Below, piece by piece: positions 20,241-31,481 of a stretch of DNA of 46,479 bases. The stretch's first letter is position 1. Each line of letters begins with the position of its first letter. Source of the DNA: Porticoccaceae bacterium (GTDB lineage: Bacteria > Pseudomonadota > Gammaproteobacteria > Pseudomonadales > Porticoccaceae). The stretch lies in assembly GCA_002689135.1 (NCBI GenBank), contig NZEU01000034.1, forward strand, positions 1-46,479, written 5' to 3'. A program made the translations under genes and the position numbers. The notes below the pieces were generated by a model. The model was not told the origin of the DNA. It saw only the letters and a program-made list of their open reading frames with translations, and did not search any database.

Positions 20241-22868
20241 ATGAAATTAGCACATTGGTCGGAAGCTTTGAGAGTTAACAAAAAACCGTCACTCCGATAT
20301 ATCGTCGGGCTGTGGTTACTTTTAAGCTTAACCGCTGTCTTTGCGGAAACCATGCAAGATAAAATAATCGAGGAAGTTCGCGTGACAGGAACTCATATCA
20401 AAGGTTTAACGCAAAATGAGATGGTTCCTATAACTATCCTCCAGCAGCATTATATAGACGGCCTTGCCGCCAACTCAGTTTCTGACATTATCAACAAGTT
20501 AACAGTAAGCTCTGGTGCAGAAAATAGATCTGATTCTCTTACCCAAGGTTTCTCGCAGGGTACGGAAAATATTAACTTAAGAGGCCTTGGACTCAGTTCA
20601 ACACTGGTGCTGTTGAATGGAAGACGTCAAGCAGTCTCTGGCGCACTTGCTAATGATGGAAGTGTATTCGTGGATACAAGCAGTATTCCGATAAATGCCA
20701 TTGAGCGCGTTGAAGTCCTAAAAGAAGGGGCAGCATCCACTTATGGATCAGATGCGATTGCAGGGGTTATCAACTTTATTCTTCGCACCAACTTTGATGG
20801 CTTTGAGATTACTAGTGGTCACCAACGCGTGCACAATGGTGATCAAAGCGACAACAGCATAGGCGTCCTCTGGGGTAATCAATTCGGTGACACGTCAATT
20901 ACTCTAGCCACCCACTATCTCCAAAGATCAGCATTACGAGGCCCATCGAGGCCCACATTAATCGACAACGCCATCAGTGGGCTTGGTAGCACCTTTATTA
21001 CGAGCTCAAGTGCCTCTGTATCATCGGGTCCTTACGCTGGAGATTATGCTAAAGGAGAATACATACCTAATGCGCAGTGTGAGGAATATACCGAAGCTAT
21101 CTTGAGTTCGTCTGTGTGTCGTTTCTTTTATGGTCCAAGATTTAACTTAGTTGCGGCAGAAACTCGCTTGCAATTTTTTACAAATCTAACACACAACTTT
21201 TCAAACGGCTCTAAACTTTCCGCAGACTTGGGTTACAGCAATAACAAAGTAACTGAAAATCCACAATCACCTAGCTATCCTGACCTGACATTTCCCTTGA
21301 TCCCAGCAACACATCCAAGCAACCCCTTAAAGATCCCATTAACTTGGTTGGGGAGACCTTTTGCTTTCGGTTACCCATCTCCCAACGCCCCACGAGCCAA
21401 TGAAACCATCAGAGCGTCTATGGGGCTAGAGGGGTATTGGGATGATAACTGGGCTTGGGAAACTGCTCTAACTCACAGCCAAAACGTATATAAGGCCATC
21501 CAACCCGATACAATTTCATCGAGACTAAAGGATGCATTCAATGGTTCTGGGGGCCCTAATGCTGATGAGTATTATGATCCCTTCATCCCAGAAAATAATA
21601 GTCAAGCGCTTTATGATTACCTTGCCTACGAAACTGAGGTCGAGCGAACTTCGAAGCTCACCGTAGTCGATGGTATAATAAGCGGGGACATATATTCTAT
21701 AGATTCTGAACTGAATATAGGCCTGGCGGCGGGCATCCATATCCGAAGGGAAACCTATACCACAGAAGCTGATGACCTTTACGAGATAAAGTTTAACTCA
21801 GACGGTGACCCAATACCTGTAGATCTTATATTCCTTGGCGGTGTGTCCGAGATGGATGAATCACGCACCGACTACGCAGCTTTTGTTGAAACTCAAATAC
21901 CACTTAAAAAGGATTTTCTAATTTCTGCAGCACTACGATATGAAAATCTCGATAGCGACACTTCATTAGACCCCAAGGTGGCTTTAAATTGGAAAATCAA
22001 CCCTAAACTTTCTTTGAGAGCCTCTGCTAGTACTGCATTCCGTCAACCCTCCTTGGCACAAGTGCATGCCAGACAAGTGCAACTCGAGCGAATACAAGAC
22101 AAAGACTCTGATGGCTCTGATAAAGGTAGCCCCACGTTTGTCAGAATTCTTCAGGCGGGCTCAGATAGTCTTGTGGCAGAAGAGTCAGATAACTTTCACT
22201 TTGGAGTTCATATTCAACCAAGTAAAGTGTTTGATATAAAACTTGATTATTGGATGGTTGGGTACAACGATCTGATTACGGTTGAGAATGCTCAGAGTAA
22301 AGTAAATTCTAATCCCAACGACTCAGCTATCATACGAAGTGCGAGTGGAAATCTTTCGGGGGTCATCGTTGATTACTTTAACGCATCGCAAGTAGACGTT
22401 AGTGGATTGGATTTAGCCATTAAGTGGAAACTTAAAGATAGTCTTTTGCTTAGCTTTGACAGTATGCATCTTCTGAATTATGAAATCTCATTACCCAACG
22501 GAAATGTGATTGACGTAGCGGGTGAGCTAAACCGATCAAACTTTGCTCGTTCGCTCCCAGAGACTAAAATTAGTTCGAATCTTATCTGGACGGGAAATAA
22601 ACGACGCGCAGATCTTAATGTTTATCGAGTGAGCAGTTACAAAAATGTAAATGAGGACATAGACGCATATACCAGTATTGACGCTAAATATTCTTTTTAT
22701 GTATCGAATGCTTCTGATAAAGGTGAAATATCAATAAGTTTTGGAGTCAAAAACTTATTCGACGAGCTTCCACCGCGGGTCAACGACGGGGGTAACTTCA
22801 GTTACGACTCTAAACAACATAGTCCTTTGGGAAGGATTTTCTTTGCGCAACTAGGATATTCGCTTTAA
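20241..22868 (+). CDS. TonB-dependent outer-membrane receptor
   Basis: Signal peptide, EEVRVTGTHIKGL TonB-box region, plug INLRGLGLSSTLVLLNGRR / VEVLKEGAASTYGSDAIAGVINFI, C-terminal barrel ending AQLGYSL. Confidence 0.93.
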   Translation: MKLAHWSEALRVNKKPSLRYIVGLWLLLSLTAVFAETMQDKIIEEVRVTGTHIKGLTQNEMVPITILQQHYIDGLAANSVSDIINKLTVSSGAENRSDSLTQGFSQGTENINLRGLGLSSTLVLLNGRRQAVSGALANDGSVFVDTSSIPINAIERVEVLKEGAASTYGSDAIAGVINFILRTNFDGFEITSGHQRVHNGDQSDNSIGVLWGNQFGDTSITLATHYLQRSALRGPSRPTLIDNAISGLGSTFITSSSASVSSGPYAGDYAKGEYIPNAQCEEYTEAILSSSVCRFFYGPRFNLVAAETRLQFFTNLTHNFSNGSKLSADLGYSNNKVTENPQSPSYPDLTFPLIPATHPSNPLKIPLTWLGRPFAFGYPSPNAPRANETIRASMGLEGYWDDNWAWETALTHSQNVYKAIQPDTISSRLKDAFNGSGGPNADEYYDPFIPENNSQALYDYLAYETEVERTSKLTVVDGIISGDIYSIDSELNIGLAAGIHIRRETYTTEADDLYEIKFNSDGDPIPVDLIFLGGVSEMDESRTDYAAFVETQIPLKKDFLISAALRYENLDSDTSLDPKVALNWKINPKLSLRASASTAFRQPSLAQVHARQVQLERIQDKDSDGSDKGSPTFVRILQAGSDSLVAEESDNFHFGVHIQPSKVFDIKLDYWMVGYNDLITVENAQSKVNSNPNDSAIIRSASGNLSGVIVDYFNASQVDVSGLDLAIKWKLKDSLLLSFDSMHLLNYEISLPNGNVIDVAGELNRSNFARSLPETKISSNLIWTGNKRRADLNVYRVSSYKNVNEDIDAYTSIDAKYSFYVSNASDKGEISISFGVKNLFDELPPRVNDGGNFSYDSKQHSPLGRIFFAQLGYSL

Positions 22869-23087
22869 ACTTCACCGGGATAGGAAATAAAGCCACATCA
22901 CACAATTTGTGCTCCCAAGAAAAAACCTAGGTAATATTATGCGACCTAAACTTTATAAATGAGTTAATCACTAACCTGCACTTTAATTACACGATTAATC
23001 GAAAGCTATAAACCAATCGTATTATCAACATCAAAAGTAAATTTACAAATTACTGGAAATCCAATTTCACTTGGAGGTGGCGTAGGT

Positions 23088-23589
23088 TTGAGAGCGACGT
23101 CTACACTACTCACTGTCATTATTTTTGTGGTCACTCCCCTATCCACTAACGCGCTTGAGCCAGGTGATAGAGCACCAGATTTCACGATACAAAGCTCTGA
23201 TGGAAACTCCTATACACCCAGCGACCACATCGGTCGTCATAGCGTGGTTCCCACGAGCTTTTTCTCCGGGTTGCACGCTAGAATGCAAATAATTCGCCGA
23301 ATACGGACACCCGTTAGATGAAATGGGGATAGCATACTTCATGGCAAGCACCGATAATATAAAACGAGTGTCACAGTTCGCCAAAGCGTTAGATGCACAA
23401 TTCCCGATATTAAGTGACTCAGATTAGCAAGTTTCACGGAAATATGATGTTCTTTTTCTTGGAATGGCGAGTAAAAGAGTAACGTTTTATATTGATAAAG
23501 TCGGTAGCGTAGCTCACGTAGACAGTAATGTAAGACCTGAAACGGCCGCGCAAGACATTTTGCAAAAAGTAAAGGAATTAGCCATCTAA
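23088..23589 (+). pseudogene. Degraded AhpC/TSA (Bcp-type) peroxiredoxin with signal peptide
   Basis: LEPGDRAPDFTIQSSDGNSYT, frame change near 23245, then AWFPRAFSPGCTLECK*FAEYGHPLDEMGIAYFMASTDNIKRVSQFAKALDAQFPILSDSD*QVSRKYDV...ELAI*; in-frame TAA at 23290 and TAG at 23425. Confidence 0.88.
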
Positions 23590-23638
23590 TTATCAGAAAC
23601 AAGCTGAATATATTCTGAAATAGTTATAATCTCGTTGG

Positions 23639-24673
23639 TCATAAGCTTGAATTACTTGTGACAGAACCGAGCATGCTACCAATCCACCTTGTCTCATTCT
23701 GACTCTCTAAACCTATCTTAAGCATTATGGTCAAAGGAATGGAAAGGAGCATCCCCACTGGACCTAGTACCCAGCCCCACAATACCAAAGAAACAAAAAC
23801 TACTAAGGGCGATAGATTCAGTCCGCGACCCATCCATCTCGGCTCTACAAGGTTCCCCATGAGCATGTTAACCGAAATAAATCCAACAAGAGAGAGTGCA
23901 GCTGGCATCCAACCAAGTTGAACTATAGCCAACAGAACAGGAGGTAATGAGGCAATCACAGATCCCACAGCGGGAATAAAATTTAGCAAAAAAGTCAATA
24001 ACCCCCATAAAATAGCGTAATCAACACCGAGAAAAGATAACCATAAAAAAATCAAGAGGCCAGTAATAAAGCTAATAACAGTTTTTATCGCCATGTAGCT
24101 GTTGACACTTTTTGTAAAAGTTTTTAGCCAGACGCTAGAACTTTGTGGACCACGTGCTAAACTCAATTTTTCAGCGAAGCCCATATTTTCGGCAAGAATA
24201 AAAACTACGGTCAATAAGATCATCAGCCCATTTGTCATTACGTTTCCAAAAGAAGCAAGCGTATTAGCCACCACCCCCATCAGCGCACCCGGATCAAAGC
24301 TGTTTTGCCATTGTTCTGAACTAATCACAATACCGAACTCGGCGAACCAAGCCTGAATGTCTGAACTAATTACTGCAAGTTTTGCCGAATAATCTGGTAT
24401 ATCTTTTTGGAAGTTTACCATTGCCGATCCAATCACTGCTCCCAATAATAAGCCGGCAGAGAGCATTAAGCCGACAACTAAAATGATAGAAACCCCATGA
24501 GGAATACCTCGCATGCGAAGCACAGTAACAAGCGGGGAAACTACCATGGCGATAAAGATCGAAAGAATGAACGGCACTATTAATTCCTCAGCCAACTTCA
24601 TACCGCCCACAATAATTGTGCATGCGGCAAAGATAACGAGTAATCGATAAAGAGGTGATGCCGAGTCTGCCAT
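23639..24673 (-). CDS. AI-2E family transporter/permease
   Basis: 344 aa, multiple TM segments; LNFIPAVGSVIASLPPVLLA, LSPLVVFVSLVLWGWVLGPVGMLLSIPLT. Confidence 0.88.
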   Translation of the reverse strand: MADSASPLYRLLVIFAACTIIVGGMKLAEELIVPFILSIFIAMVVSPLVTVLRMRGIPHGVSIILVVGLMLSAGLLLGAVIGSAMVNFQKDIPDYSAKLAVISSDIQAWFAEFGIVISSEQWQNSFDPGALMGVVANTLASFGNVMTNGLMILLTVVFILAENMGFAEKLSLARGPQSSSVWLKTFTKSVNSYMAIKTVISFITGLLIFLWLSFLGVDYAILWGLLTFLLNFIPAVGSVIASLPPVLLAIVQLGWMPAALSLVGFISVNMLMGNLVEPRWMGRGLNLSPLVVFVSLVLWGWVLGPVGMLLSIPLTIMLKIGLESQNETRWIGSMLGSVTSNSSL

Positions 24674-24779
24674 GTAAAGTACCCTATTTTTCTATTTTAA
24701 AGAATCGCGGCTCACTTTTAAGCCTTCAAAGCCAACGAGCAACCGGCACAGTGCCATGTGCATAACAATTAAACAACAA

Positions 24780-25367
24780 TCAAAACTGGTCAGGATACCT
24801 ACCATCAAACTGCTGATAATATTCTCTAATCGCAACCAGATCAGCAGAATTATTTCCCGTGGGATAAAATAAATCTCCTATAATCACTCTCTTGGTGGAA
24901 AAACTTAAACCGACCATAATGATGGGGCATCTCAAGTTCCTCGACAATCTCAAGAAACCGGTTTTCCATTTGACCACTTTTTTTCGAGTTCCCTCGGGAG
25001 TAATTCCTATCACGACACTCCCCTCTTTTTCCGCAATATTTATTACACGATCGACCACAGCTCTCGGCTCGTTACGGTTTGTAGGAATTCCTCCCAACCA
25101 ATTAAAAATTGGGCGTATTAACGGCACAAATATAGTGTGTTTAGCAAGCCAAAACATTTTTAAATTAATCGCTAAAATGCTAGCCATCGCTATAACAAAA
25201 TCCCAATTGGATGTATGAGGCGCACCAATCAGAAGACTGCGATTTAGATCAGGGATCTTTCCCTCGATACGCCATCCCAACAAATTGAGAACAAGTATAC
25301 CAATCCACCGTGGTATTACACCTCGCCTCGATCGAAGTTGTTCGGGTACCTGTTCAGGGATGGTCAT
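24780..25367 (-). CDS. Lysophospholipid acyltransferase family protein
   Basis: SLLIGAPHTSNWDFV (HX4D-like), GGIPTNR, ITPEGTRKKVVKWKTGF; start at internal Met 25367. Confidence 0.8.
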   Translation of the reverse strand: MTIPEQVPEQLRSRRGVIPRWIGILVLNLLGWRIEGKIPDLNRSLLIGAPHTSNWDFVIAMASILAINLKMFWLAKHTIFVPLIRPIFNWLGGIPTNRNEPRAVVDRVINIAEKEGSVVIGITPEGTRKKVVKWKTGFLRLSRNLRCPIIMVGLSFSTKRVIIGDLFYPTGNNSADLVAIREYYQQFDGRYPDQF

Positions 25368-25426
25368 AAGAATCTTATTTTTTTTGACAAAATATTTTAT
25401 TAAACCGCAACCAATTAGATATAAAC

Positions 25427-26998
25427 TCAATGTTCACGAGTCATTACAAAATCGACATCTGGAAACCGCTCTTGCATTAAGGACAAGTTTACCCTGCTAG
25501 GTGCTAAGTATGTCAAATGCCCACCGCCATCATAAGCAAGATTATCCCATGCCTTATTCTTAAAACGTTCTAGTAATATGGCTGGATCTGCGTTAATCCA
25601 GCGGGCCGAGTACACATTTACTTGCTCATAAACGGCCTCTACTGAATATTCGGCTTTCAGCCGAAAAGCTACAACCTCAAACTGTAACTGACCTATAGCT
25701 CCAACAATTATGTCATTATTCTTTACCGGAAAAAAAACTTGTGTGCTACCCTCCTCGGACAACTGCCGGATACCTTTTTGCAACTGCTTGGCCTTCATTG
25801 GATCTTTGAGTCGAATTAATTTAAAAAGTTCCGGTGCAAAATGAGGGATGCCCAAAAACTTTAGTTGCTCTCCCTCGGTAAAAGTATCACCAATCTGAAT
25901 TGAACCATGATTATGTAATCCTATAATATCTCCTGCCTGCGCCTCATCGAGAGAAGCTCGTTCTCCAGCTTTGAAGCTGAAAGCATCGGAGACCCTAACT
26001 TCTTTACCGGTCCTCACATGTTTGATCCTCATTCCACGACGATACTGTCCGGAACATATTCGCAAAAATGCAATCCGATCTCGGTGTTTTAAATCCATAT
26101 TTGCCTGTATTTTAAAGACAAATCCGCTAAAAGCCGTTTCAGTAGGCGAGACCTCTCGAATCAAAGTCATTCTGGGCTGAGGTTCAGGGGCCCACCTAAT
26201 AAAATCATCGAGCATTTCTCTAACACCAAAATTTCCAAGCGCGGTCCCAAAGAATACTGGCGTCAACTCACCAGAGAAAAATTTTTCAAGACAAAATTTA
26301 TGAGTTGCTCCATAAACGAGCTCTAATTCCTCAAGCACATCATCAGCGAAATCGCCTAGCACCTCCCTAGCTGCCTTGGAATGTAAGTCTTTAACTAGAT
26401 TTCCCTCTGTAAGAGTTCGCCCTCTTCCTTGCACATACACGTGGATAGTGTCAGTGTAGAAATTGTATACACCACGAAATCCGCGCCCCATACCAATTGG
26501 CCAATTAATTGGCGTAGCCTTAATTCTGAGCACCGACTCAATCTCATCAAGTAAGTCAACAGGATCCCGGATATCACGATCCATTTTGTTTACAAAAGTA
26601 AAGATCGGCGTTGAACGCAACCGACAAACCTCCATAAGTTTTATAGTTCTTTGCTCTACACCCTTCGCACCATCAATCACCATCAAAGACGAATCTACAG
26701 CCGTGAGAGTCCTATAGGTGTCTTCTGAAAAATCTTGGTGACCCGGAGTATCCAAAAGATTTACCATACAATTACCATATGGAAACTGCATCACCGAAGA
26801 AGTAACAGAAATACCCCGTTTTTTTTCCATCTCCATCCAATCCGATGTGGCATGACGATCACTTTTTCGTCCCTTTACGGTCCCTGCAATCTGTATTAAA
26901 TTTCCTAGCAAGAGCATTTTTTCGGTAATCGTAGTTTTACCCGCATCGGGATGTGAAATAATGGCAAAGGTACGCCGATCTGATTGCTGCAGTTTCAT
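25427..26998 (-). CDS. prfC: Peptide chain release factor 3
   Basis: [66 protein letters not shown]. Confidence 0.96.
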   Translation of the reverse strand: MKLQQSDRRTFAIISHPDAGKTTITEKMLLLGNLIQIAGTVKGRKSDRHATSDWMEMEKKRGISVTSSVMQFPYGNCMVNLLDTPGHQDFSEDTYRTLTAVDSSLMVIDGAKGVEQRTIKLMEVCRLRSTPIFTFVNKMDRDIRDPVDLLDEIESVLRIKATPINWPIGMGRGFRGVYNFYTDTIHVYVQGRGRTLTEGNLVKDLHSKAAREVLGDFADDVLEELELVYGATHKFCLEKFFSGELTPVFFGTALGNFGVREMLDDFIRWAPEPQPRMTLIREVSPTETAFSGFVFKIQANMDLKHRDRIAFLRICSGQYRRGMRIKHVRTGKEVRVSDAFSFKAGERASLDEAQAGDIIGLHNHGSIQIGDTFTEGEQLKFLGIPHFAPELFKLIRLKDPMKAKQLQKGIRQLSEEGSTQVFFPVKNNDIIVGAIGQLQFEVVAFRLKAEYSVEAVYEQVNVYSARWINADPAILLERFKNKAWDNLAYDGGGHLTYLAPSRVNLSLMQERFPDVDFVMTREH

Positions 26999-27154
26999 TG
27001 GAACTCCGAGGACGAAAAAGTTTGGACACGATTATAACCCTGACGACAAAACTTCACACGATGATATCGCGTAATCAACATATGTTAGTAGTATTAAAGC
27101 GCTGAAATACTGTGATCGAAATGTGCATTCGGCACACTTATTTGAGGCAAAAAA

Positions 27155-28186
27155 GTGTATGATGTTGTTGTGAAGTATTTAGGCCAAACTAGTTATGACC
27201 ATCAAGGAGAACGCCCCCAAAGTGGCGTTCTCCTCTGTAACTTGGGCACGCCAGACGCGCCTTACACAACTGAGCTACGCGTCTATTTAAAAGAGTTTTT
27301 AAGCGATCCTAGGGTCGTTGAAGTTCCGCGATTACTTTGGTTTGTGATTTTATACTTCATAATACTCCCGCTTCGTCCTTCTCGTTCTGCAAATCTGTAT
27401 AAAAGCGTCTGGACAAATGAGGGAGCTCCACTGCTTGTGAATTGCAAAGCGCAAGTCGAGGGAGTGAGAAAACGTCTTCAAAAAAAGTTTGGAAGAGACA
27501 TCCCTGTTACTCTTGGAATGCGCTATGGGAATCCATCTATTCCATCCGCACTCTCCGAGCTTACAGCGCTTAATGTTCGAAACATAGTTGTGTTACCACT
27601 TTATCCTCAGTACTGCGCAGCAACTACCGGATCTACATTTGATGCAATAGCCAAAACCATGATGAGATCTCGATGGGTCCCGGAACTTCACTTTATAGGC
27701 GGTTACCAGCAATCATCACAATATATAATGGCAATAGGTGAGACCATAAAAATTCACTTCAAGAAAAACGGAAAACAAAAAAAAATAATATTTTCATACC
27801 ATGGTACGCCGCAAAAATATCTTGAAAAAGGCGATCCATACCATTGCTTTTGCCATCAAACTACGCGGCTTGTCAGAGAGTTTGTGGGACTCAAAGAAGA
27901 GGATGTACTTACTACCTTTCAATCTCGTTTTGGCCGAGAGCCCTGGCTACAACCTTATACTGACAAAATATTAGAAGATCTTCCCTCACAAGGTATAACC
28001 TCTGTAGCTGTACTTTGTCCGGGATTTTCCTCTGATTGCCTCGAAACATTAGAAGAGATAAAAGTGGAGGCGAGAGATATATTCACCAAAGCTGGAGGTT
28101 CTGAGTTTCACTATATACCAGCACTCAATTCAAACCCCCAACACTTGGACGCACTCACTGAAATAATCAGCCGCCACTTAATTTAA
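27155..28186 (+). CDS. hemH: Ferrochelatase
   Basis: GVLLCNLGTPDAP, FSYHGTPQKYLEKGDPYHCFCHQTTR, FQSRFGREPWLQPYTD, CPGFSSDCLETLEEI. Confidence 0.96.
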   Translation: MYDVVVKYLGQTSYDHQGERPQSGVLLCNLGTPDAPYTTELRVYLKEFLSDPRVVEVPRLLWFVILYFIILPLRPSRSANLYKSVWTNEGAPLLVNCKAQVEGVRKRLQKKFGRDIPVTLGMRYGNPSIPSALSELTALNVRNIVVLPLYPQYCAATTGSTFDAIAKTMMRSRWVPELHFIGGYQQSSQYIMAIGETIKIHFKKNGKQKKIIFSYHGTPQKYLEKGDPYHCFCHQTTRLVREFVGLKEEDVLTTFQSRFGREPWLQPYTDKILEDLPSQGITSVAVLCPGFSSDCLETLEEIKVEARDIFTKAGGSEFHYIPALNSNPQHLDALTEIISRHLI

Positions 28187-29038
28187 TTTACCTATCTCAT
28201 CCGAGTAGATGCGCTCATTGGAAAGTTGCATCCAGTGCCTCAAAACTGGACCGCAATCAGCTCTTGTCTTTTCAATAGCGAGATGATCCGCACGAGTATC
28301 GCCATTACACAGCAAGGCAATCGGCTTACCCTGTTTGCTCGCCCAATTACAAAAACGATATCCAGAAAATACCTGTAAAGAGGAGCCAACCACTAACAAT
28401 CCAGATGACACCTTCATCATATCCATACATAAATCTATCTTACTATGCGGCACAACTTCACCGAAAAATACTACGTCTGGTTTTAATAAACCCCCACAAA
28501 GATGGCAACTCGGAATAATTAAAGAGGTAAAATCTAAATTATCGATGCTAGCATCATTTTCGGGCACAATTCTTTCAACCTTATTAAAAAAAATAGGGTT
28601 ATGTTTTTTAAATAAATCTTGCAAACTCTGTCTCGACTGCATATCCCCGCAGTCTAAACACAAAACCGAATCGGCTCGCCCATGCAAATCAATGACGCCT
28701 TTACTACCTGCTTTTTCATGAAGACCATCCACATTTTGCGTGACTAGCCCTGATATCATCCCCATTTTTTCCAATTTAACTAATGCCAAGTGGGCAATAT
28801 TAGGCTCGGCCGCACTTATGAATCTCCATCCAGCGATATTTCGCGCCCAAAATTGTCTTCTGCTAGTTTCGTTTAAAAGAAATTCTTGATATGTAACAGG
28901 AGATTTGCGTTGCCATTTTCCCTCAGAGTTTCGATAAGTAGGGATTCCTGAGAGTGAACTGATCCCTGCCCCTGTAAGCACAAGCCAATCGGTCTGGGAC
29001 ATCAGTAAATCGAGAAGCGACTTCAGGATAGTGTCCAT
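28178..29038 (-). CDS. Sir2 family NAD-dependent deacylase (class II/SIRT4-like)
   Basis: LTGAGISSLSGIPTYRNSEGKW, TQNVDGLHEKAGS, DLHG, CLDCGD..CHLCGG zinc cysteines, VVFFGE. Confidence 0.9.
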   Translation of the reverse strand: MDTILKSLLDLLMSQTDWLVLTGAGISSLSGIPTYRNSEGKWQRKSPVTYQEFLLNETSRRQFWARNIAGWRFISAAEPNIAHLALVKLEKMGMISGLVTQNVDGLHEKAGSKGVIDLHGRADSVLCLDCGDMQSRQSLQDLFKKHNPIFFNKVERIVPENDASIDNLDFTSLIIPSCHLCGGLLKPDVVFFGEVVPHSKIDLCMDMMKVSSGLLVVGSSLQVFSGYRFCNWASKQGKPIALLCNGDTRADHLAIEKTRADCGPVLRHWMQLSNERIYSDEIGKLN

Positions 29039-29191
29039 CTATGAAAACACAAAATCAACGGAGTTTTATTTTTCCGATTAAATAGGGCCGGTTTATTAAA
29101 CAAAACACGCTCCATAATATTCAACTAGAGACACGCACTAAAAGTAAGTATAAAATTAGAAATCATTTATTTATACGAAAAAATTTGGTTA

Positions 29192-30448
29192 ATGATCATT
29201 CAAGATTATGTGGAAACATTAGGGAACGCTGCAACTATGGCATCAAGGTCTATTGCATGTGCGACTTCTGAGGTCAAGGATACAACACTCGCTCTTATTG
29301 CAGAACATCTCGACTCAGACCGACAATTTATTGTTTTAGCAAATGAATTAGATTTAGAGGAAGCTAAAAATAACTCGCTAGATCCTGCCATGATTGAGCG
29401 TCTTGAGTTAGGTCCCAGCCAGATCGACCAGATGCTTGAGGGGCTCCATCAGGTTATCGGGTTAACCGATCCAATTGGAGAGGAAAACGATATAGGGCGC
29501 CGTCCCAGCGGAATTTACTTAAAGAAACTACGCGTACCATTGGGCGTTGTTGGTATAATTTATGAGTCGCGTCCTAACGTCACCATTGACGCCGCCAGCT
29601 TATGTCTCAAGGCAGGGAACGCTTGTATACTTCGCGGAGGGAGTGAGGCAATAAACTCAAACCGTGCAATTGGCGTAAGCATTCAGAATGCTCTTGCAAA
29701 ATCTAAGCTACCCAATGCCTCTATACAAATTGTCAACACGCCTGATCGTCGAGTAGTTTCAGCATTACTTTCCCTCTCAAGTTGCGTAGACATAATAATT
29801 CCTCGTGGCGGAAAAAGTCTTATTGAAAAAGTAATTAAAGAAAGTTCCATTCCGATCATAAAACATCTGGATGGGAACTGTCACATGTACATCGACGATA
29901 GCGCTAACCTAGAAATGGTAATTGCATTAACCGTGAATGCCAAAACCAGTCGCTATGGCGTATGTAATGCGCTCGAGTCATTGTTAATCGCGAAAAATGA
30001 GGCCAAAAAAATCTTGCCTTCGCTTTGTTCCGAAATGAGAAAAAGACACGTCGAACTTCGGGGGTGCATTGAAACTAGATGCCTTGTCGAGGGAATCAAA
30101 GCTGCGTCTGACGCAGACTGGTCTCTCGAATACCTCGCACCAATATTATCAATCAAAATCGTGGCCGATATTTTGGATGCTATTGAGCATATAAACAAAT
30201 ATGGCTCGGGTCATACCGACTGCATCATCACAGAGAATACCGACAATGCAAAACGATTTGTAAGAGAAGTTGACTCAAGTTCTGTGATGGTTAATGCCTC
30301 AACCAGATTTGCGGATGGATTCGAATACGGTTTAGGAGCTGAGATAGGAATTTCAACTGATAAAATCCATGTTAGGGGTCCAGTGGGTTTACAGGGGCTT
30401 ACTTGTCAAAAGTGGGTGGTCTATGGCGACGGAACGATTCGTAAATAG
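29192..30448 (+). CDS. proA: Glutamate-5-semialdehyde dehydrogenase
   Basis: PLGVVGIIYESRPNVTIDAASLCLKAGNACILRGGSEA; GLGAEIGISTDKIHVRGPVGLQGLT. Confidence 0.96.
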   Translation: MIIQDYVETLGNAATMASRSIACATSEVKDTTLALIAEHLDSDRQFIVLANELDLEEAKNNSLDPAMIERLELGPSQIDQMLEGLHQVIGLTDPIGEENDIGRRPSGIYLKKLRVPLGVVGIIYESRPNVTIDAASLCLKAGNACILRGGSEAINSNRAIGVSIQNALAKSKLPNASIQIVNTPDRRVVSALLSLSSCVDIIIPRGGKSLIEKVIKESSIPIIKHLDGNCHMYIDDSANLEMVIALTVNAKTSRYGVCNALESLLIAKNEAKKILPSLCSEMRKRHVELRGCIETRCLVEGIKAASDADWSLEYLAPILSIKIVADILDAIEHINKYGSGHTDCIITENTDNAKRFVREVDSSSVMVNASTRFADGFEYGLGAEIGISTDKIHVRGPVGLQGLTCQKWVVYGDGTIRK

Positions 30449-30449
30449 A

Positions 30450-31082
30450 ATGTCTATAGCGCTATTAGGAGGTACATTTGATCCAATACATACCGGCCAT
30501 ATTGGTATTGCCAAATATCTTTGCGAACACCTAAAAGTCGATGAGTTGAGACTGGTTCCATGTGGTCGCCCGAGTCATAAACAGCACCCAGTTGTCTCCA
30601 ACCAGCATCGCTTAGCAATGCTCCAAATTGCTTTGAAACAGCATCCGGAACTCTCTCTTCAGACGAACGAATTAGCTAGTGATACTCCAAGTTACACCAT
30701 TAATACTTTACGTTTAGTAAGAACTCAAATTGGTCCAAACCGATCGCTTTTTATGTGCATAGGCATGGACGCTCTTAATACTTTACACGAATGGAAAGAA
30801 TGGAAGAGTATTCTAGATTATGCAAACATTGTGGTAGTGGCGCGCCCCAATGCAAGCTTCCCTGAGACAACATTTCTAGTTGACTGGATCAGAAAAAATG
30901 AATGTAATTCGTTAAAAAAACTTCTGCAGATGGAGTTTGGCGTTTTTTATTTCTGTAATTCTAAACGTCACGATATATCATCTACTGAAATTAGAGACCT
31001 TAAAAAGCAACGTTTTGGAATCAAGCAATATGTTTCGCCTGGCATAGAAAGCTATATTACGGAAAATAATCTTTATTGTTGA
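30450..31082 (+). CDS. nadD: Nicotinate-nucleotide adenylyltransferase
   Basis: MSIALLGGTFDPIHTGHIGIAK; ATG at 30450 right after the proA stop; SSTEIRD. Confidence 0.94.
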   Translation: MSIALLGGTFDPIHTGHIGIAKYLCEHLKVDELRLVPCGRPSHKQHPVVSNQHRLAMLQIALKQHPELSLQTNELASDTPSYTINTLRLVRTQIGPNRSLFMCIGMDALNTLHEWKEWKSILDYANIVVVARPNASFPETTFLVDWIRKNECNSLKKLLQMEFGVFYFCNSKRHDISSTEIRDLKKQRFGIKQYVSPGIESYITENNLYC

Positions 31083-31091
31083 CTAATTCAA

Positions 31092-31481
31092 ATGAAACAC
31101 ACTCTTCAAAATATAATCGTCGGTTCCTTGGAAGATGCGAAAGTATTTGACATCACGAGGCTAGATGTCCGATCTAATTGCAATATAACTGATGAGATGA
31201 TCATCGCTACAGGTTCATCCACCCGGCAGGTAAAATCTGCCTGCAAACATGTAATTAATAATGTCAAAACGCGCGGCGGTCTAAGGCCTATCGGAATCGA
31301 AGGGGAGGATGTCAGTGAGTGGATTTTGATTGATTTTGGTGACGTCGTGATTCACATTATGTTGCAATCAATACGCGAGTTTTATCGTTTAGAACGCTTA
31401 TGGTCTTTCAGCAATATTTCTGAAGAAGAAATATTTCCAAACATTGAAAAAACAAAATCGTCGCAACCATCATGCAAATAA
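31092..31481 (+). CDS. rsfS: Ribosomal silencing factor
   Basis: MIIATGSSTRQVKSA, GEDVSEWILIDFGDVVIHIMLQSIREFYRLERLW. Confidence 0.95.
   Translation: MKHTLQNIIVGSLEDAKVFDITRLDVRSNCNITDEMIIATGSSTRQVKSACKHVINNVKTRGGLRPIGIEGEDVSEWILIDFGDVVIHIMLQSIREFYRLERLWSFSNISEEEIFPNIEKTKSSQPSCK

Noticed and set aside
9085-22868. GH3, esterase, CBM9/DUF5916 and TonB receptor as one polysaccharide utilisation locus
   Set aside because: Genes are far apart, on mixed strands, with unrelated genes (GST, YceI, UbiF-like) between; no SusD-like or further CAZyme genes.
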